This document shows, piece by piece, positions 1 through 10,151 of a stretch of DNA of 64,000 bases. The stretch is from Alligator mississippiensis (taxonomy: Eukaryota; Chordata; Crocodylia; Alligatoridae), in contig NC_081830.1 in assembly GCF_030867095.1 (NCBI RefSeq), positions 38,812,781 through 38,876,780 of the forward strand, read 5' to 3'. The notes beneath the pieces were generated by a model. The model was not told the origin of the DNA, made no database searches, and saw only the letters and a list, made by a program, of their open reading frames with translations. The position numbers and the translations under genes are program-made. How positions within the stretch are numbered: position 1 is the first letter of the stretch; each line of letters opens with the position of its first letter.

Positions 1-479
1 AGGAAGAAAACATTTATTTATTGAAGACCTGAAGGAAAGGACTAAAGGCTGCACAGCCTCAGAATTCATGGATGAATCAGAACTTTATGGATTAACCCTC
101 TTTACCAATTGTTTGTTTTTCTTTTGAGGGAGAGTAATTAGATCAAGCTATCTTGTTTTATTGCTTTTAACTTCCTTTGCCAGTGGGCTGGAAAAAGCCT
201 CAAGGGTTTAGGGTTTAGCACAGTGCTGCTAGAGATACTCAAGCTAACTCTAAATGAGCCATATTTAGAATAGGAAGCAGTATTGCCACTGCTCCACAGG
301 GTAGATCAGCCAGGACAAAGTGCTATACTGACAAAGCTACCTTGTTTCAAGTACCTGAACTAGCTCCAGTGGCCATTAGAGACGGCAAAGACGTGTTAAG
401 TCATCACATCTAGCCTTCTCTCAAGAAAATGCAAATTAAAAATCAGGTTTAAAGAGTTATTGTAAAAATCCCTAAAGAG
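1..479. other. Unassigned AT-rich sequence
   Basis: I see no exon, RNA gene or recognisable repeat here. It leads directly into a decayed LINE and could be its more diverged 5' part. Confidence 0.3.
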
Positions 480-1143
480 GATTAGAAGTGATGAGTTCAC
501 ACAGCTGTTGAGTAATTTTTTAGCAAATGTAGGAATAATAAGGAAGCTCCAGAAGACTACAAAGAAAGTTAATGTTGTACTAATATTGGAAAAAACAAAC
601 AAACAAACAAAAAACCCTGGGCTGGTTTGGCTGACATTGATCCCTGGCAAAAACACAGAAAGGGACTTGGTCACTAGAGAGCTAAAGGATGGTAGCATAA
701 TTAATGTTAGTCAGTATACTTTTATGGAAAACAGGTCTTGTCAGGTGAATTTTACTTCATTTCTAAATTAGATTATTAAATTTGTTGTTGATAATTGTGT
801 TTACCTAATATAGGTAGACATTTATAAGGTGATTTACTTAGTCCCACATGACACCGATAAAATAGATTGATCCAACATCAATATAGGACCTAATACAGTG
901 ATTAAAAATTCTTTAGCTGATGTAAAAAAAGTAAACGTAAATGGAGACTCATCCAGTAGGGATGTTTCTAATGGAGACTTGGACAGATCAGTTCTTGGCA
1001 CAGTGCTATTCCACATCTTTGCCAATGACAAAAAAGGAAGTATAAGATCATTGGCTGGTAAAACGTTTAGGTGGCACAAAAATTGGCAGACTGGTAAATA
1101 ACAGGGAGGAGTCACTCATGGAATAAAGTGATACTGAAAGGAC
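480..1143 (+). mobile_element. Old CR1/L2-type LINE fragment (reverse transcriptase region)
   Basis: Conceptual translation in shifting frames recalls the CR1-clade reverse transcriptase. Around 590-770 it reads like the 'YRPVSLTSVPGK ... LK...NSQHGF..GKSCLTNL' block (here LTLIPGKNTE, VTRELKDGSIINVSQYTF, NRSCQVNF). Around 930-1040 it reads like the 'W.PVTSGVPQGSVLGP.LF.IFIND' block (here NGDSSSRDV, SVLGTVLFHIFAND). Frameshifts and stops are frequent, so the copy is old. It ends where the hAT element starts at 1152. A LINE 3'-end-like piece on the same strand reappears at 6200-6780, so both may be one copy split by later insertions. The family assignment is by eye. Confidence 0.5.
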
Positions 1144-1151
1144 TTGGGTAT
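1144..1151 (+). repeat. 8-bp target-site duplication (left) of the hAT element
   Basis: TTGGGTAT lies immediately before the terminal TAGGGCTGTG and is repeated exactly at 5628-5635 after the other terminus. Eight bases is the usual hAT duplication length. Confidence 0.9.
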
Positions 1152-1949
1152 TAGGGCTGTGCAAAGCTTCAGTAGCCAATTTGATTCAGAGGAGATTCAG
1201 TCCAATTCAGCAGCTGAATCTCTGAATCCGAATCAAATCGGGAGACCCATTAAAAGGTCTAAATTGATTTGGAAGCATCTGAATCGATTCGGAAAAGATT
1301 CAGAGATTCGGAAGGCAGGCTTGCAGGAAACAGAAACTGAGAAGAGGGAGGGGGAAGAGTGGGGGAAGACTGCTCTGATATTGACATCTGTAGCTAGCCA
1401 GTGACTGTGATCTTTCCCTGAGTTCCCTTCCAATCTCAGTGCTCTGTGGGAGGGACATAGAAACAACATATAATGCTATGTGTGAAGTGATCTGTTTCTG
1501 CGCCTTTTGTGAGCTGTACCTGTCTTGCAGCAGCAGAATCTGAAAGGTTCTGGCTCGGTAGCACTAGCTAATCTCTTGCTAACAAGTTGTGGCCGATCCT
1601 TTCCTACTTACCCTTGCCTACCATCCCTATTGTTATCCCTTTCAACTTATTCTTACTCTCAAATCCTCTTATTTGTTCTTGTTAGTCTGTCTTTTTTTTC
1701 CCCTGCACAAAAAATCTGTGTTTTCTCTGACAGTGTGTCATCACTGTGCAGGAAAGCACAACATATACACATGCACACACATTTTACAGCACACCAAACA
1801 TGAAGCATGCTGGAAAAGCAGGTGCCAGGTCTTCTGGCAGAGGAGGGAGAGGGGGCAGAGGGAGAGCTGCAAGTCCCCCATCCCCCAAACACTGACACAC
1901 CCTCATTCCTGGCAGCGATGAGTCTTCTGCTGCTAGTGGGAGCAAGGAG

Positions 1950-3894
1950 GTGAGAGCAGTGTCTGCACCTGCACCACCAACACCAGTAATAACCACCAGC
2001 ACCAGCACCAGCATGGCAGTCTCCACCCCAATTTCAGTTCCCAGCATGAGCCTTCCAGTACCAGAGGAGGAGCTGGATCTGGAAGCAGAGGAGCTGAGTG
2101 CCATAGCTAAGGAAATTCTAGGGGAGGAGGGGGAATCTGAATTTGTGCTAAACACCCTTCAAAGTTCCCCTAGAGGCAGGTCTCTTCTGGAAGGCACTTC
2201 AGAGGAGGTTGTGAGGGCAAGTGGCTCAGCTTCTTTTGCCTGGTGAGGAGGAGGTAAGGCAAGATCCCCACCCTCAACCCAGAAGTGGTTGAGTAGTATA
2301 GTGTGGGATCATTTTGAGGTGGTAGATGATCCCAGGTATGCTACCTGCCAGCACTGCCAAAAGCAGATCAGCTGGGGCAAGGAGGTGAAACACTTCACCA
2401 TGGCAATGCTGCTGCATCTCAGGAGGCAGAACCCCCTTGCTCTTGTTCCTCCTCAGCCTGGCACCAGTGGGAGCATGCCCAAAAAGAAGTCCCCCTCTCG
2501 CTCCAAAGCCCCCATCCCCAAGAAGCAGACGCAGACCACCCTAGACCAGTGGGGGAAAGGTGGAGACAAAGGGAGGTGTATTCCCCAGGCAAGAGAGGTC
2601 ACTCAGAGCACTGGGTGCTTGCTCTGGATGGCCAGCCCTTCTCCCGTGTTGAGCGTCCAGGTTTCAGGTGACTCATGGTGCTCGTGGCCTCATCATACCA
2701 AGTGCCTGCACACACTACCTTTAGCAGGATGGTGGTGCCCTCCCTGTAGGAGGCATGCAGGGAGTACTTGAGGGAGAGGCTGCAGAAGGCAGGGCAGCAG
2801 GTAGCTTTGCACTTCACCTCAAACATCTGGAGCAGCGGGGGTGGGGGGGGTGTTAGTGATCACACCTAACTCTCCCTCACAGGGCACTGGTGTGATCAAT
2901 CAGGACATCGGTGGGCTCTCCTTCAAGCGGAGCTGATGGATGAGTCCCACACAGCTAGGGAGATCATGGTGGCCATGAACCACATGGTGCAGGAGTGGCT
3001 CATTGAGTAGGGCATGCTCACCCACGGGTTCATAGTCACCAACAACGGGGCCAATATGGTGAAGGTGGTGTGTGATGCCAACTTTGTTGGTATCTGCTGT
3101 GTGGCACATAAGTTCCACCTCATAGTCAGAGGTGCCTTGGAGGGGGACAGGGCTTCCAGTGATGGTGCCATCACTACCACTACCAGCCAGTTCATTTCAA
3201 AATGCAGGCAGGTGGCAGGCTACTTCCACTGCAGCATCAGGGGGGACAAAATGCTACAGAACAAACAGGCAGAGCTGCACATCCCGCAGCACAAAATCAT
3301 GCAGGATGCGGAGACTTGGTGGAACTCCACATACCTGATGCTCGAAAGGCTGGTTGAGCAACAGAAGGCCATCCATGAGATGGCCTTGCTCAGGGAGATT
3401 AGAATCAGCGTCCCCCTTAACAAAATGGAATAGGATACCATCTCCCACATCTTGGTGGTCCTCAAGCCGATCCACTTTCCTGTGCCAGCACTCCCAGCAC
3501 CAGCCAATCTCCTCCACCACAGCCACTGCCAATGTAGGCCAAGAGCATGGCTTCAGTGTTGGGGTCCAGAGGCACCAGACCCTGCCATCTGGCAGGTAGC
3601 ATGGAGGCCTTAGTGGCTACCTATCTCACCAAGGACATGGAGCCGCTACACTGCAACCCCTTGGCCTATTGGGCAACCCACAGGCAGTTGTGTCAGGATC
3701 TGGCCACAGTTGCCCGGGAACACCTGTCCTGTCCACTGACCAGTGTTCCAAGCAACAGGGTGTTCAGCATTGCGGATGATGTTGTGACACCCCACCGCAC
3801 CTCCTTGGATCCTGAGTTGGTGGAGCAACTGGTGTTCCTGAAGGTGAACCTACCGCTGCTGGGTTTCCCCAAGCTCCATGTGCAGATGGACTGA
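1950..3894 (+). pseudogene. hAT transposase remnant (BED zinc finger plus hAT dimerisation domain)
   Basis: Four pieces are visible in order. First is an acidic N-terminal stretch (1950-2243) ending in a stop. Second is a BED-type zinc finger (2289-2450) with WDHFEV, the CQHC cysteine pair and a LLHLRRQ histidine region; the last expected histidine appears as Q. Third is a central RNase H-like part (3014-3433) with CCVAHKFHLIV and ETWWNSTYLMLERL, which match the conserved hAT 'CxxH...' and 'RWNSTY' blocks. Fourth is a C-terminal dimerisation domain (about 3640-3894) with PLAYWATH, SNRVFSIADDVVTPHRTSL and LVFLKVNL, ending at a natural-looking stop. At least three frame changes or stops separate the pieces, including a stop after LNKME at 3433. 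No functional protein is expected. The closest known relatives are ZBED-like hAT transposases. Confidence 0.85.
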
Positions 3895-3899
3895 GTGCC

Positions 3900-4684
3900 A
3901 CCCTCCTTACTCCGCACCTATTTGCTTTTTTATTTGCTTTTAGAACCATTTAATGCCTTGCTCTCAGAGCTGGAGGTGGCAGTTTAGTTTATCACCAGCC
4001 AGCAGGGGAAGAACATCTCCCTGCTGAGCTCTCATGCCAGGAGAAACTTGGAGGTATGGACTGGGGCTGTGGGGAAGGAGGAGACCCCAAGTCCTAGGCA
4101 TGACCTAAAACTGCACCCTGCCAAGGTAGGGAGGCCTGGTGGGACTGCTGGTGGCGTGGCAGCCCCAGGAAATGCCAGAACTATGAACCTCCCTGGTGAA
4201 AGGCAGATAGGGAGCACCTGATAACCCCCAGCCACTGCACGCACACACAGTCCTGGCTGGGGAAAGCCCAGACCTGTAAGATTTTTGAGAGGCCTGAGGC
4301 TTACTGGTTGCAGTGGAGTTGTGAGGGTGAAAATAGGCAGGCAGCTCAGATCTGACCTGAGGTACCCTTGACCAGTTCATGCTGGGCCAGGACCCAAAGT
4401 GGGGGTCAAAGGGCCAGGGACCCACTGTGAGGAATGCCCAGAGCAAGAGGCTCAGGATTCTGGCTGGCCTGAAGGCAGGGCCAGGGCCTAAGGGGGAGCC
4501 AAAGGTCCCCGAGAGGGGACTACAGCTGGAGGGAGTGAAGGATGCAATCTGTGAGGCATGGGCTGCAGTGTAGGGAAGGTGCAGAGCTGTAGAATGGATG
4601 TCAGCCCTAGACATCAGGGGCCTAAATGGGCAGCCTCCTGCCTAGGTAACATCTGAATCAATTTTCCATCAAGGCATGGCAGAT
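3900..4684. other. Non-coding 3' part of the hAT element
   Basis: The sequence is GC- and purine-rich, with no conserved coding signal. Short open frames on both strands look like chance products of base composition. Confidence 0.4.
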
Positions 4685-5042
4685 GTAATTTGAGGCATCA
4701 GGCGGTGAGAGAGAGGCTGGGGGTGGGGGGGAAGGTGGGATGTAGCAGGTAAAAGTGGATAGGTACCTGGGGAGTCAGATGTCAGGCAGGTTATAGTGTG
4801 TCATAAATCCAAAGTCTATTGAGTCCATGAGTTTTTGTACTTTTCACAGATGAGCCTATGAACTTCACTCCATCAACCTCCTAGATGCAAAAACTCATAG
4901 ATTCAATATAGACATTGGATTTATGACAAACCATAACCTGCCTGACATCTGACTCCCCAAGTACCACTTCTACCTGCTACATCCTGCCCTCCCCCACCCC
5001 TGTCCCCCAACCTGTCTCTCACCACCTGATACTTCAATTTAC
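4685..5042. repeat. 358-bp imperfect inverted repeat inside the hAT element
   Basis: The left arm (about 4685-4838) and right arm (about 4887-5042) are reverse complements at roughly 80-85 percent with a spacer near 48 bp. Matching landmarks are GGTGAGAGA / TCTCTCACC, GATGTAGCAGGT / ACCTGCTACATC and GTCAGATGTCAGGCAGGTTA / TAACCTGCCTGACATCTGAC. The arms could form a long hairpin. The structure sits next to a 'GGTCTAATAAAAGATATC' tail, as do two other palindromes in this window. Confidence 0.85.
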
Positions 5043-5129
5043 ATTTTCACTGACTGGGTTTCTTGCATGCATACCAGCCTCTGGCTTCTCTACTATTCAT
5101 TCCATCCAGGAAGAGCACACACCAACTGC

Positions 5130-5290
5130 AGGTGCTTGCTCAGCCTGATGAAGGGATTTTAAACCTGAAAGCTTGCTAAGATATATTTCTCCAACTATTC
5201 AGTTGGTCTAATAAAAGATATCAGATTGACCCAAAGAACCTTGTCTGCCTATGTCCTTTGACCAACCTGGCTACAACCTACACCTCTTAA
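5130..5290 (+). mobile_element. Retroelement-like tail (Q family, copy 1) nested in the hAT
   Basis: It contains CTGATGA at 5145-5151, CCTGAAAGCTTGC, then TTGGTCTAATAAAAGATATC and CCTGGCTACAACCT. The same ordered motifs recur near 10.1, 36.6, 40.1-40.7 and 58.3 kb. I infer a Penelope-like or related retroelement end, because of head-to-head inverted copies and a hammerhead-like core. No protein domain confirms this. Confidence 0.55.
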
Positions 5291-5627
5291 CACGCACAAC
5301 TGATATGAATTTTGCTTTCAGCAGTTTAAGGTGCACTTTCACAGAAACCCCTGCACCTATCTTCTTGAAACTTGGCAGGCTTCATGCCCTCAGAAGGGAC
5401 CACCATCCCTGCTGTTTTTATCCAAATCCGCAAAAAAAATGACAATTATAGGTATTTTAGTGTTTTCCCCATTATAGTCTATGGCTGAATCACCAAACTG
5501 GCACCAAGTCTTCTATTCTGATTCAGCTGAATCGAATTGGGATAGTGACAAGAATCACCGAATCGAATCACTGTTCCTCTTAATTCGCTGAATCCAAATC
5601 GAATATTTGCTGCTTTGCACAGGCCTA

Positions 5628-5635
5628 TTGGGTAT
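5628..5635 (+). repeat. 8-bp target-site duplication (right) of the hAT element
   Basis: TTGGGTAT directly follows the right terminus (AGGCCTA) and is identical to 1144-1151. Confidence 0.9.
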
Positions 5636-6199
5636 CATTCTAATATAATAAAGAGTTTAGTCTGTCTGCCTATGTGTTTGTCTGTTTGTAACGCTTTTGG
5701 CCAACTGTACAATGTGCCACCGAGAGGGCGGGTGGCAATTGGCTACGTGGGCCCAGGCTGTGCGGGCTCATGTTTGAGCCGCTGCCAGGGAAATTTGTGG
5801 CGGCAGTGACCATGCCCTGGCTGCCCGAACAGCGAGGTTTCCCCACACCTCCCTGCCTAAAGGCAAAGCAGGGTTCACAGTGGCGGTCCCCCCCCCGCCA
5901 CCCAGCCCAACAACAGCTGGCAGGGAGGGAGAGGTGGTGGGGAGGGAGAGAAGGGAGTAGGTAGGGGAGGGGAGGTGGGGGGAAGCTCCGCTGTGAGGCA
6001 GAGGCAGGCCAGGGGAACGAGTCATTGTGCCAGAGGCTGGAGGAGGAGGCGGCAGCAGGGGAGGAGTCTTTACATGGCCAGCCCTGAAGAGTGAGTGGGG
6101 GGTGAGGAGGGGCCATGTACACACTTCCTGAACTCTGTCATTCTTGATGGGTAATTAAGTAGTACTGCGTAATCATTTGAACATGAATTTGCAAGGCAG
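5636..6199. other. Unassigned sequence, GC-rich in the middle
   Basis: A G-rich/C-rich block lies at about 5760-6100 and looks like the interior of a non-autonomous transposon, but I found no matching ends. Confidence 0.3.
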
Positions 6200-6780
6200 T
6201 AGTATAGGTTAGAGGGCTAATGAAACTCCCATGCTTGTGCTTGCAAAATTCACAAGTACCAGTAGGAACATGTTATTACATTGGTATATAGTACTTATGA
6301 GTCCAGAACTGAGAGACCATGTCCTTTTCTGAAAAATATATTAACTAATTGAAAAAGGTTCAGAAAGGAGCCACAGTAATTATTTGAGTTCTGGAAGACC
6401 TGCCTTGCATTGAGAGACTTAAGAAGCTCATGGTAGTTTCTTTAAGAGAAGGGTTTAAGAAGACTTAAGAAAAGGCTTTCTTTAAGAGGTGAGTAGAGGG
6501 TGGTCTGTGAGCACCTACATGTGTAAGAGGTTTCTGGTATTGGATAGTTCTTTAATCTATCACAAACCAGACCACATGGAACCACAGATAAGACATTTTT
6601 AAGGGTTATGGTAGTAAACCACTGGAATAAGTTACCTAGGAGAATATGGTGGATTCTTCATGACTTGAAGTCTAAATCAAACTAGATATCTTTCTAAAAT
6701 ATATATTATAGCTTACATAAGCTTTATGGGCTTGATGCAGAAATTGCTGGGTAGATTTGATGGTCTGTGTCATAAATCTA
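6200..6780 (+). mobile_element. Old CR1/L2-type LINE 3'-end fragment
   Basis: Around 6345-6480 the translation reads like the CR1 stretch 'LERVQRRATKLI..LE.L.YEERLKKLGL.SLE..R.RGDL', here with EKVQKGAT and LEDLPCIERLKKL. It then runs into a 3' region ending near 'GGTAGATTTGATGGTCTGTG', which resembles LINE 3' untranslated sequence. It is heavily decayed. It could be the continuation of the fragment at 480-1143, split by the hAT. Confidence 0.45.
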
Positions 6781-7435
6781 ACATATTATAGAAAAATAAT
6801 ATTAAGCTTTTAGCAATTATTTCATTTTGATTTTACCCATTGAGAAACCAGCGAGGTAGTCTTCTTGTTGGCTTAAAAACACAAGGAACAAACCAACCCA
6901 TACTCTGTAATTTTTTGTTGGTTTAAGGATAAACAAAACAAACCAGGTAGGGCCATTTTAGGACGCTATTTTGACCTAAAACATTTTCAAATGTGCATGA
7001 TTTCTTTAATTATGCTTTGAATGTACAAACAAATACCTATTTGTAGGGTCTTGTTACCTCCTTTTTAAAATGCTTTTCATTATTTTGAAACTGTTTATAA
7101 CCTGAAAAGAAATTTCACCCCTTCATTTTAATCCTTTTCCGGCATTAAATATTGATTTTTCCCATCTTGTACTTTAAATGGAATCAAAGGTAAGAGAGCT
7201 CATTCTGTAAACTTTTTAATATGCACCCAAACAAGGTTAAAAAGCTACTCAGTAAATATGGGACATAGTCCAAAATGCAGCTGCAGTTCTTACTTATCCA
7301 GCTAAGGCTTCTCACATGGGCCTTATTTTTTTCAGAAGTGCTAAATCTGGACAGGCAATTACTGCAGTCATTGAAGCTCCACATAGGCTCAGGATCATGC
7401 CTGCAGGGATTGCACGATCAGGACAGCATAGGAAT
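6781..7435. other. Unassigned AT-rich intergenic sequence
   Basis: Nothing recognisable on either strand. Confidence 0.4.
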
Positions 7436-8135
7436 TAGGGCTGTACAAAGCTTCACCGGCTGTTTCGTTTCAACGCTGTTTGGACTCATTTCGAGCTCAA
7501 AATTCAAAATCGAAATGAAACAAAGGGCTTCAAAACAGCCTCAAAATGAAATGAGCCCAGTCGAAATGTTTCAAAGCAGCAGGCAGGTGGTGGGAGGCAG
7601 GGGAGAGCCAGGGCTGTGCTCTGAGCGGCTCCACAGCCCCATGTGGCTCAGCCCAGGGGGAAGTGCGGCACTGGCTCTCCTTGCCTCCCACCGCCAGGCT
7701 GCGCTCCGTGGGGCTGGAGGAGCTGATTGGAGCGCAGCGCCGGCTCTGCCAACCTCCTGCCACTGAGCTGCTCTCCAATCAGCTCCATCAGCCCCATGGA
7801 GCTCAGCCCGGTGGCAGGAGGTGGGCAGAGACAGCGCTGCACTGCGCCTCCCACCACTGGTCTGAGTTTCACAGGGCTGCGAGCTGCTGGGAGCTGAGCC
7901 CAGTGGAGGAAGGCAGAGAGTAGCCCCAGCGCTGCAACCCACCCCCCTCAACCAGGCTGCAAGACACTGGGCACTGAGCCCAGTGGAGGGAGGTGGGCCA
8001 CAGCCCCAGTGCAGCACTCCGCTTCCCCACACCGGGCTGCAAGCTGCTGGGTGCTGAGCCCAGTGGAGGGAGGCAGCGCGCAGCCCCAGCACGTGCGCTG
8101 CCTCCCTCCACCGGTCTGCAAGTGCTGGGTATTAT
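7436..8135 (+). mobile_element. Non-autonomous hAT-ended element with GC-rich tandem core
   Basis: The left end TAGGGCTGTACAAAGCTTC differs by one base from the terminus of the hAT at 1152 over 19 bases. The next ~100 bp are rich in CGAAATG/TTTCAAA-type motifs. The rest (7580-8135) is GC-rich and partly tandemly repeated. I could not find the right inverted repeat or a duplication of the left flank, so the element is probably 3'-truncated or its end has decayed. Confidence 0.6.
7875..8130 (+). repeat. 80-bp minisatellite, three units plus a partial
   Basis: Units begin at GGCTGC 7875, 7955 and 8035, exactly 80 bp apart, with a partial unit near 8113. Each contains CTGAGCCCAGTGGAGG and a CAGCCCCAG block. 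Confidence 0.8.
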
Positions 8136-8314
8136 CTGAGTAGGTGACATGGCCAGAGAACCAACAAGGGGTGTAGAAACAGAGAGCAGAAAATAAGACA
8201 CAAGCTGAAGAAGTAGCAGATAGCAGAACCTGAATAATGTCTTCAGAGAGAGATTTTGAGGGCTCCAGCTACTCTGAGCAGGGAAATTCTTTATTGGTTG
8301 TTCAATCTCTTTTG

Positions 8315-9070
8315 GCTAGGCACAGGCATTCAAAAAGCCTGAGCCTGAATTGATTCAATCTTTGCAGGTTAGTCTAACTTGGATAGGCTAAATCAGTTTT
8401 ATAACCAGACAGACATCCCAGAAATGCAGGCACATCCCTGCAGTGGCTCAGACTAGAAGCCAGGGAGTGCTAGAGCAGCCTTCCCTTCCTTCCACAGCAT
8501 GGAGCTGAGAGGGGTGTGGCCAGGCAGGACCTCTGATTAGCCCAGCAGGGAACTGATAACCATATTTATCACCCAATTAAAAAAACAACAGAGGGACACT
8601 ACCAGCTACTTGTTGATTCTGCCTGTGGATTCAGCACCAACCATAGCCAGCATGTGGTCTGCTAGCTAATACAGACACTTCCTCAGCAAGGCAGAGGGGA
8701 GGGGGGAATTCCTGTTTAGCAGGCAGTGGTGAGCAGAAGGGAGGAAGCAGGCTCTGGAGCTGTAGCCAGGGATCAGAGGGGAGTGGCCAGCCCTGCTGTG
8801 GAGCAGAGAGCCCTGCCCAGCCCAGAAAGCATGCTGGGATGCTGGGGGAGTCTGGTTTATCTTAAACCAGCAAGGGGTCTGGGACAGACATTGCATAAAC
8901 CGGTTTGAGCCAAATCAGTTAAGTCTGATACTACATTCAACCAGGTTTATCTCAAATCAGTTTTAGCCATTCTCAGACTAGCTTATGTGCACTGAACATC
9001 TTTTTCTATTACAGGTTTAAGCCAGTTTCTGATCACTTAAACTAGGTTATGTGTAATGTCTGTCCCTAGG
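8315..9070 (+). mobile_element. X-family terminal-repeat element, copy 1
   Basis: The left end reads GCTAGGCACAGGCATT; the right end, reverse-complemented, reads CCTAGGGACAGACATT. The flanks TTTTG (8310-8314) and CTTTG (9071-9075) suggest a 5-bp target duplication with one change. The interior has AACCGGTTT / AAACTGGTTT-like repeats near the right end and a GC-rich core (AGCATGCTGGGATGC). It is 756 bp with no coding potential, so I call it a non-autonomous DNA transposon. The superfamily is not identified. Confidence 0.65.
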
Positions 9071-9075
9071 CTTTG

Positions 9076-9595
9076 TGCTCAAGAAAACAGAATTTAGTGG
9101 ACTCTTTGCAAATAAATTCCTCACTTTATCATCAGTTTCTCTTCCCATCTGTAGCAACCTAACACCTAATTTTTGGCTAGCCTGTGAGGTCAGAAGGAGT
9201 AACAAAGACGGACACAGCATGATTTGGGAATGCTACATTATTCACAAAGCATTCAGTGGGTTATGCAGTTCATTACAAACCAGTGCTATTTTAATACTTG
9301 TATAAAGCCCTTATACTTGCACATCAATTATAGAGAATTTATTTTAGAAACACTTAAGAGAGTACAACTGAGTAAAACTGAATGTAATGAAATAATTTTA
9401 TGTATTCTGTGAAGCCATGTGCTTTAGTCTTCATGAGATCAACTCTACACAGTTTGGACGGTGGGGGTGCAGAGGGGGGAAGAAGCAAAACTAAAGTGCT
9501 TGCATCCCCTAAAAATGATCCAGTACGCATGTTCTAGCTTTAAAAATGCCCTGAAAATAACCTGGGAACTTCCAGGACTGGAAGCAAGTCTTGCT
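9076..9595. other. Unassigned intergenic sequence
   Basis: No recognisable feature. Confidence 0.4.
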
Positions 9596-9596
9596 T

Positions 9597-9660
9597 GTAC
9601 ATATAAACAGACATATACATGCACACATGCATGCGCGTGCATACACACACACACAATGCA
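9597..9660. repeat. CA/TG-rich microsatellite
   Basis: Interrupted CA, ATGC and ACAC repeats. Further AT- and CA-rich simple sequence continues to about 9810. Confidence 0.8.
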
Positions 9661-9955
9661 TATATCATGTAAACAAGTTAATTTATATCTCTATATACAA
9701 ATATATGCTGTATCTCTCTATATAATACATAATGTTAGACTAGTATATTATGCTATTCTACTAGTGTGTGTGGCTACACACAAACACATGTAGGCACATA
9801 CACACACGTAGCTCTCATAAAATTTTTGGGGGTGTTTGTAGCAACTCCTATATTTAGATTGAGTAGTATATCATAATGAATAACATTAAATAACTAAGTT
9901 TTGGTGGTTTTGGAGTGGTGTTGTGGCCATGACAGTCCCAGAAAGATGTGAGAGT

Positions 9956-10151
9956 CAAGGATTTTTTGGGTGATATATTTTATTTGACTGCCTGCATACT
10001 TGGAATAGATTTATACAAGCTTTCAAGTGCAATGTATCCATCTTTAGATCACCTGAAAAGAACCTGAAGAAGGATGTTTTCACAAATTTGTCTAAGTTTC
10101 TCCTAGCCATGCAGTTGGTCCAATAAAAGATATCACCCAGAAAAATCCTTG
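9956..10151. repeat. Inverted repeat with Q-family tail, copy 2
   Basis: CAAGGATTTTTTGGGTGATA on the left pairs with the right side ending in TATCACCCAGAAAAATCCTT (G follows). The symmetry centre is near 10053. The right half reads AACCTGAAGAAGG then GTTGGTCCAATAAAAGATATC, the Q-family signature. Both halves are decayed copies of one sequence in head-to-head orientation. Confidence 0.75.

Larger units (their letters stand above)
1152..5627 (+). mobile_element. Full-length hAT DNA transposon, decayed transposase
   Basis: The element is 4476 bp long and bounded by an exact 8-bp duplication TTGGGTAT. The left end reads TAGGGCTGTGCAAAGC; the right end, reverse-complemented, reads TAGGCCTGTGCAAAGC, so the terminal inverted repeats match at 15 of 16 bases. 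Both subterminal zones (about 1183-1315 and 5517-5605) are packed with GATTC/GAATC motifs, typical of transposase-binding arrays. The middle encodes remains of a BED-finger hAT transposase (1950-3894). The 3' third (3900-5500) is non-coding and contains a large inverted repeat plus a foreign retroelement-like tail. Because the two duplications are identical, insertion was probably fairly recent, although the transposase is already broken. Confidence 0.92.

Noticed and set aside
7571-8092. 173-codon minus-strand frame with internal repeats
   Set aside because: It is the shadow of the 80-bp tandem repeat, whose biased composition suppresses stops.
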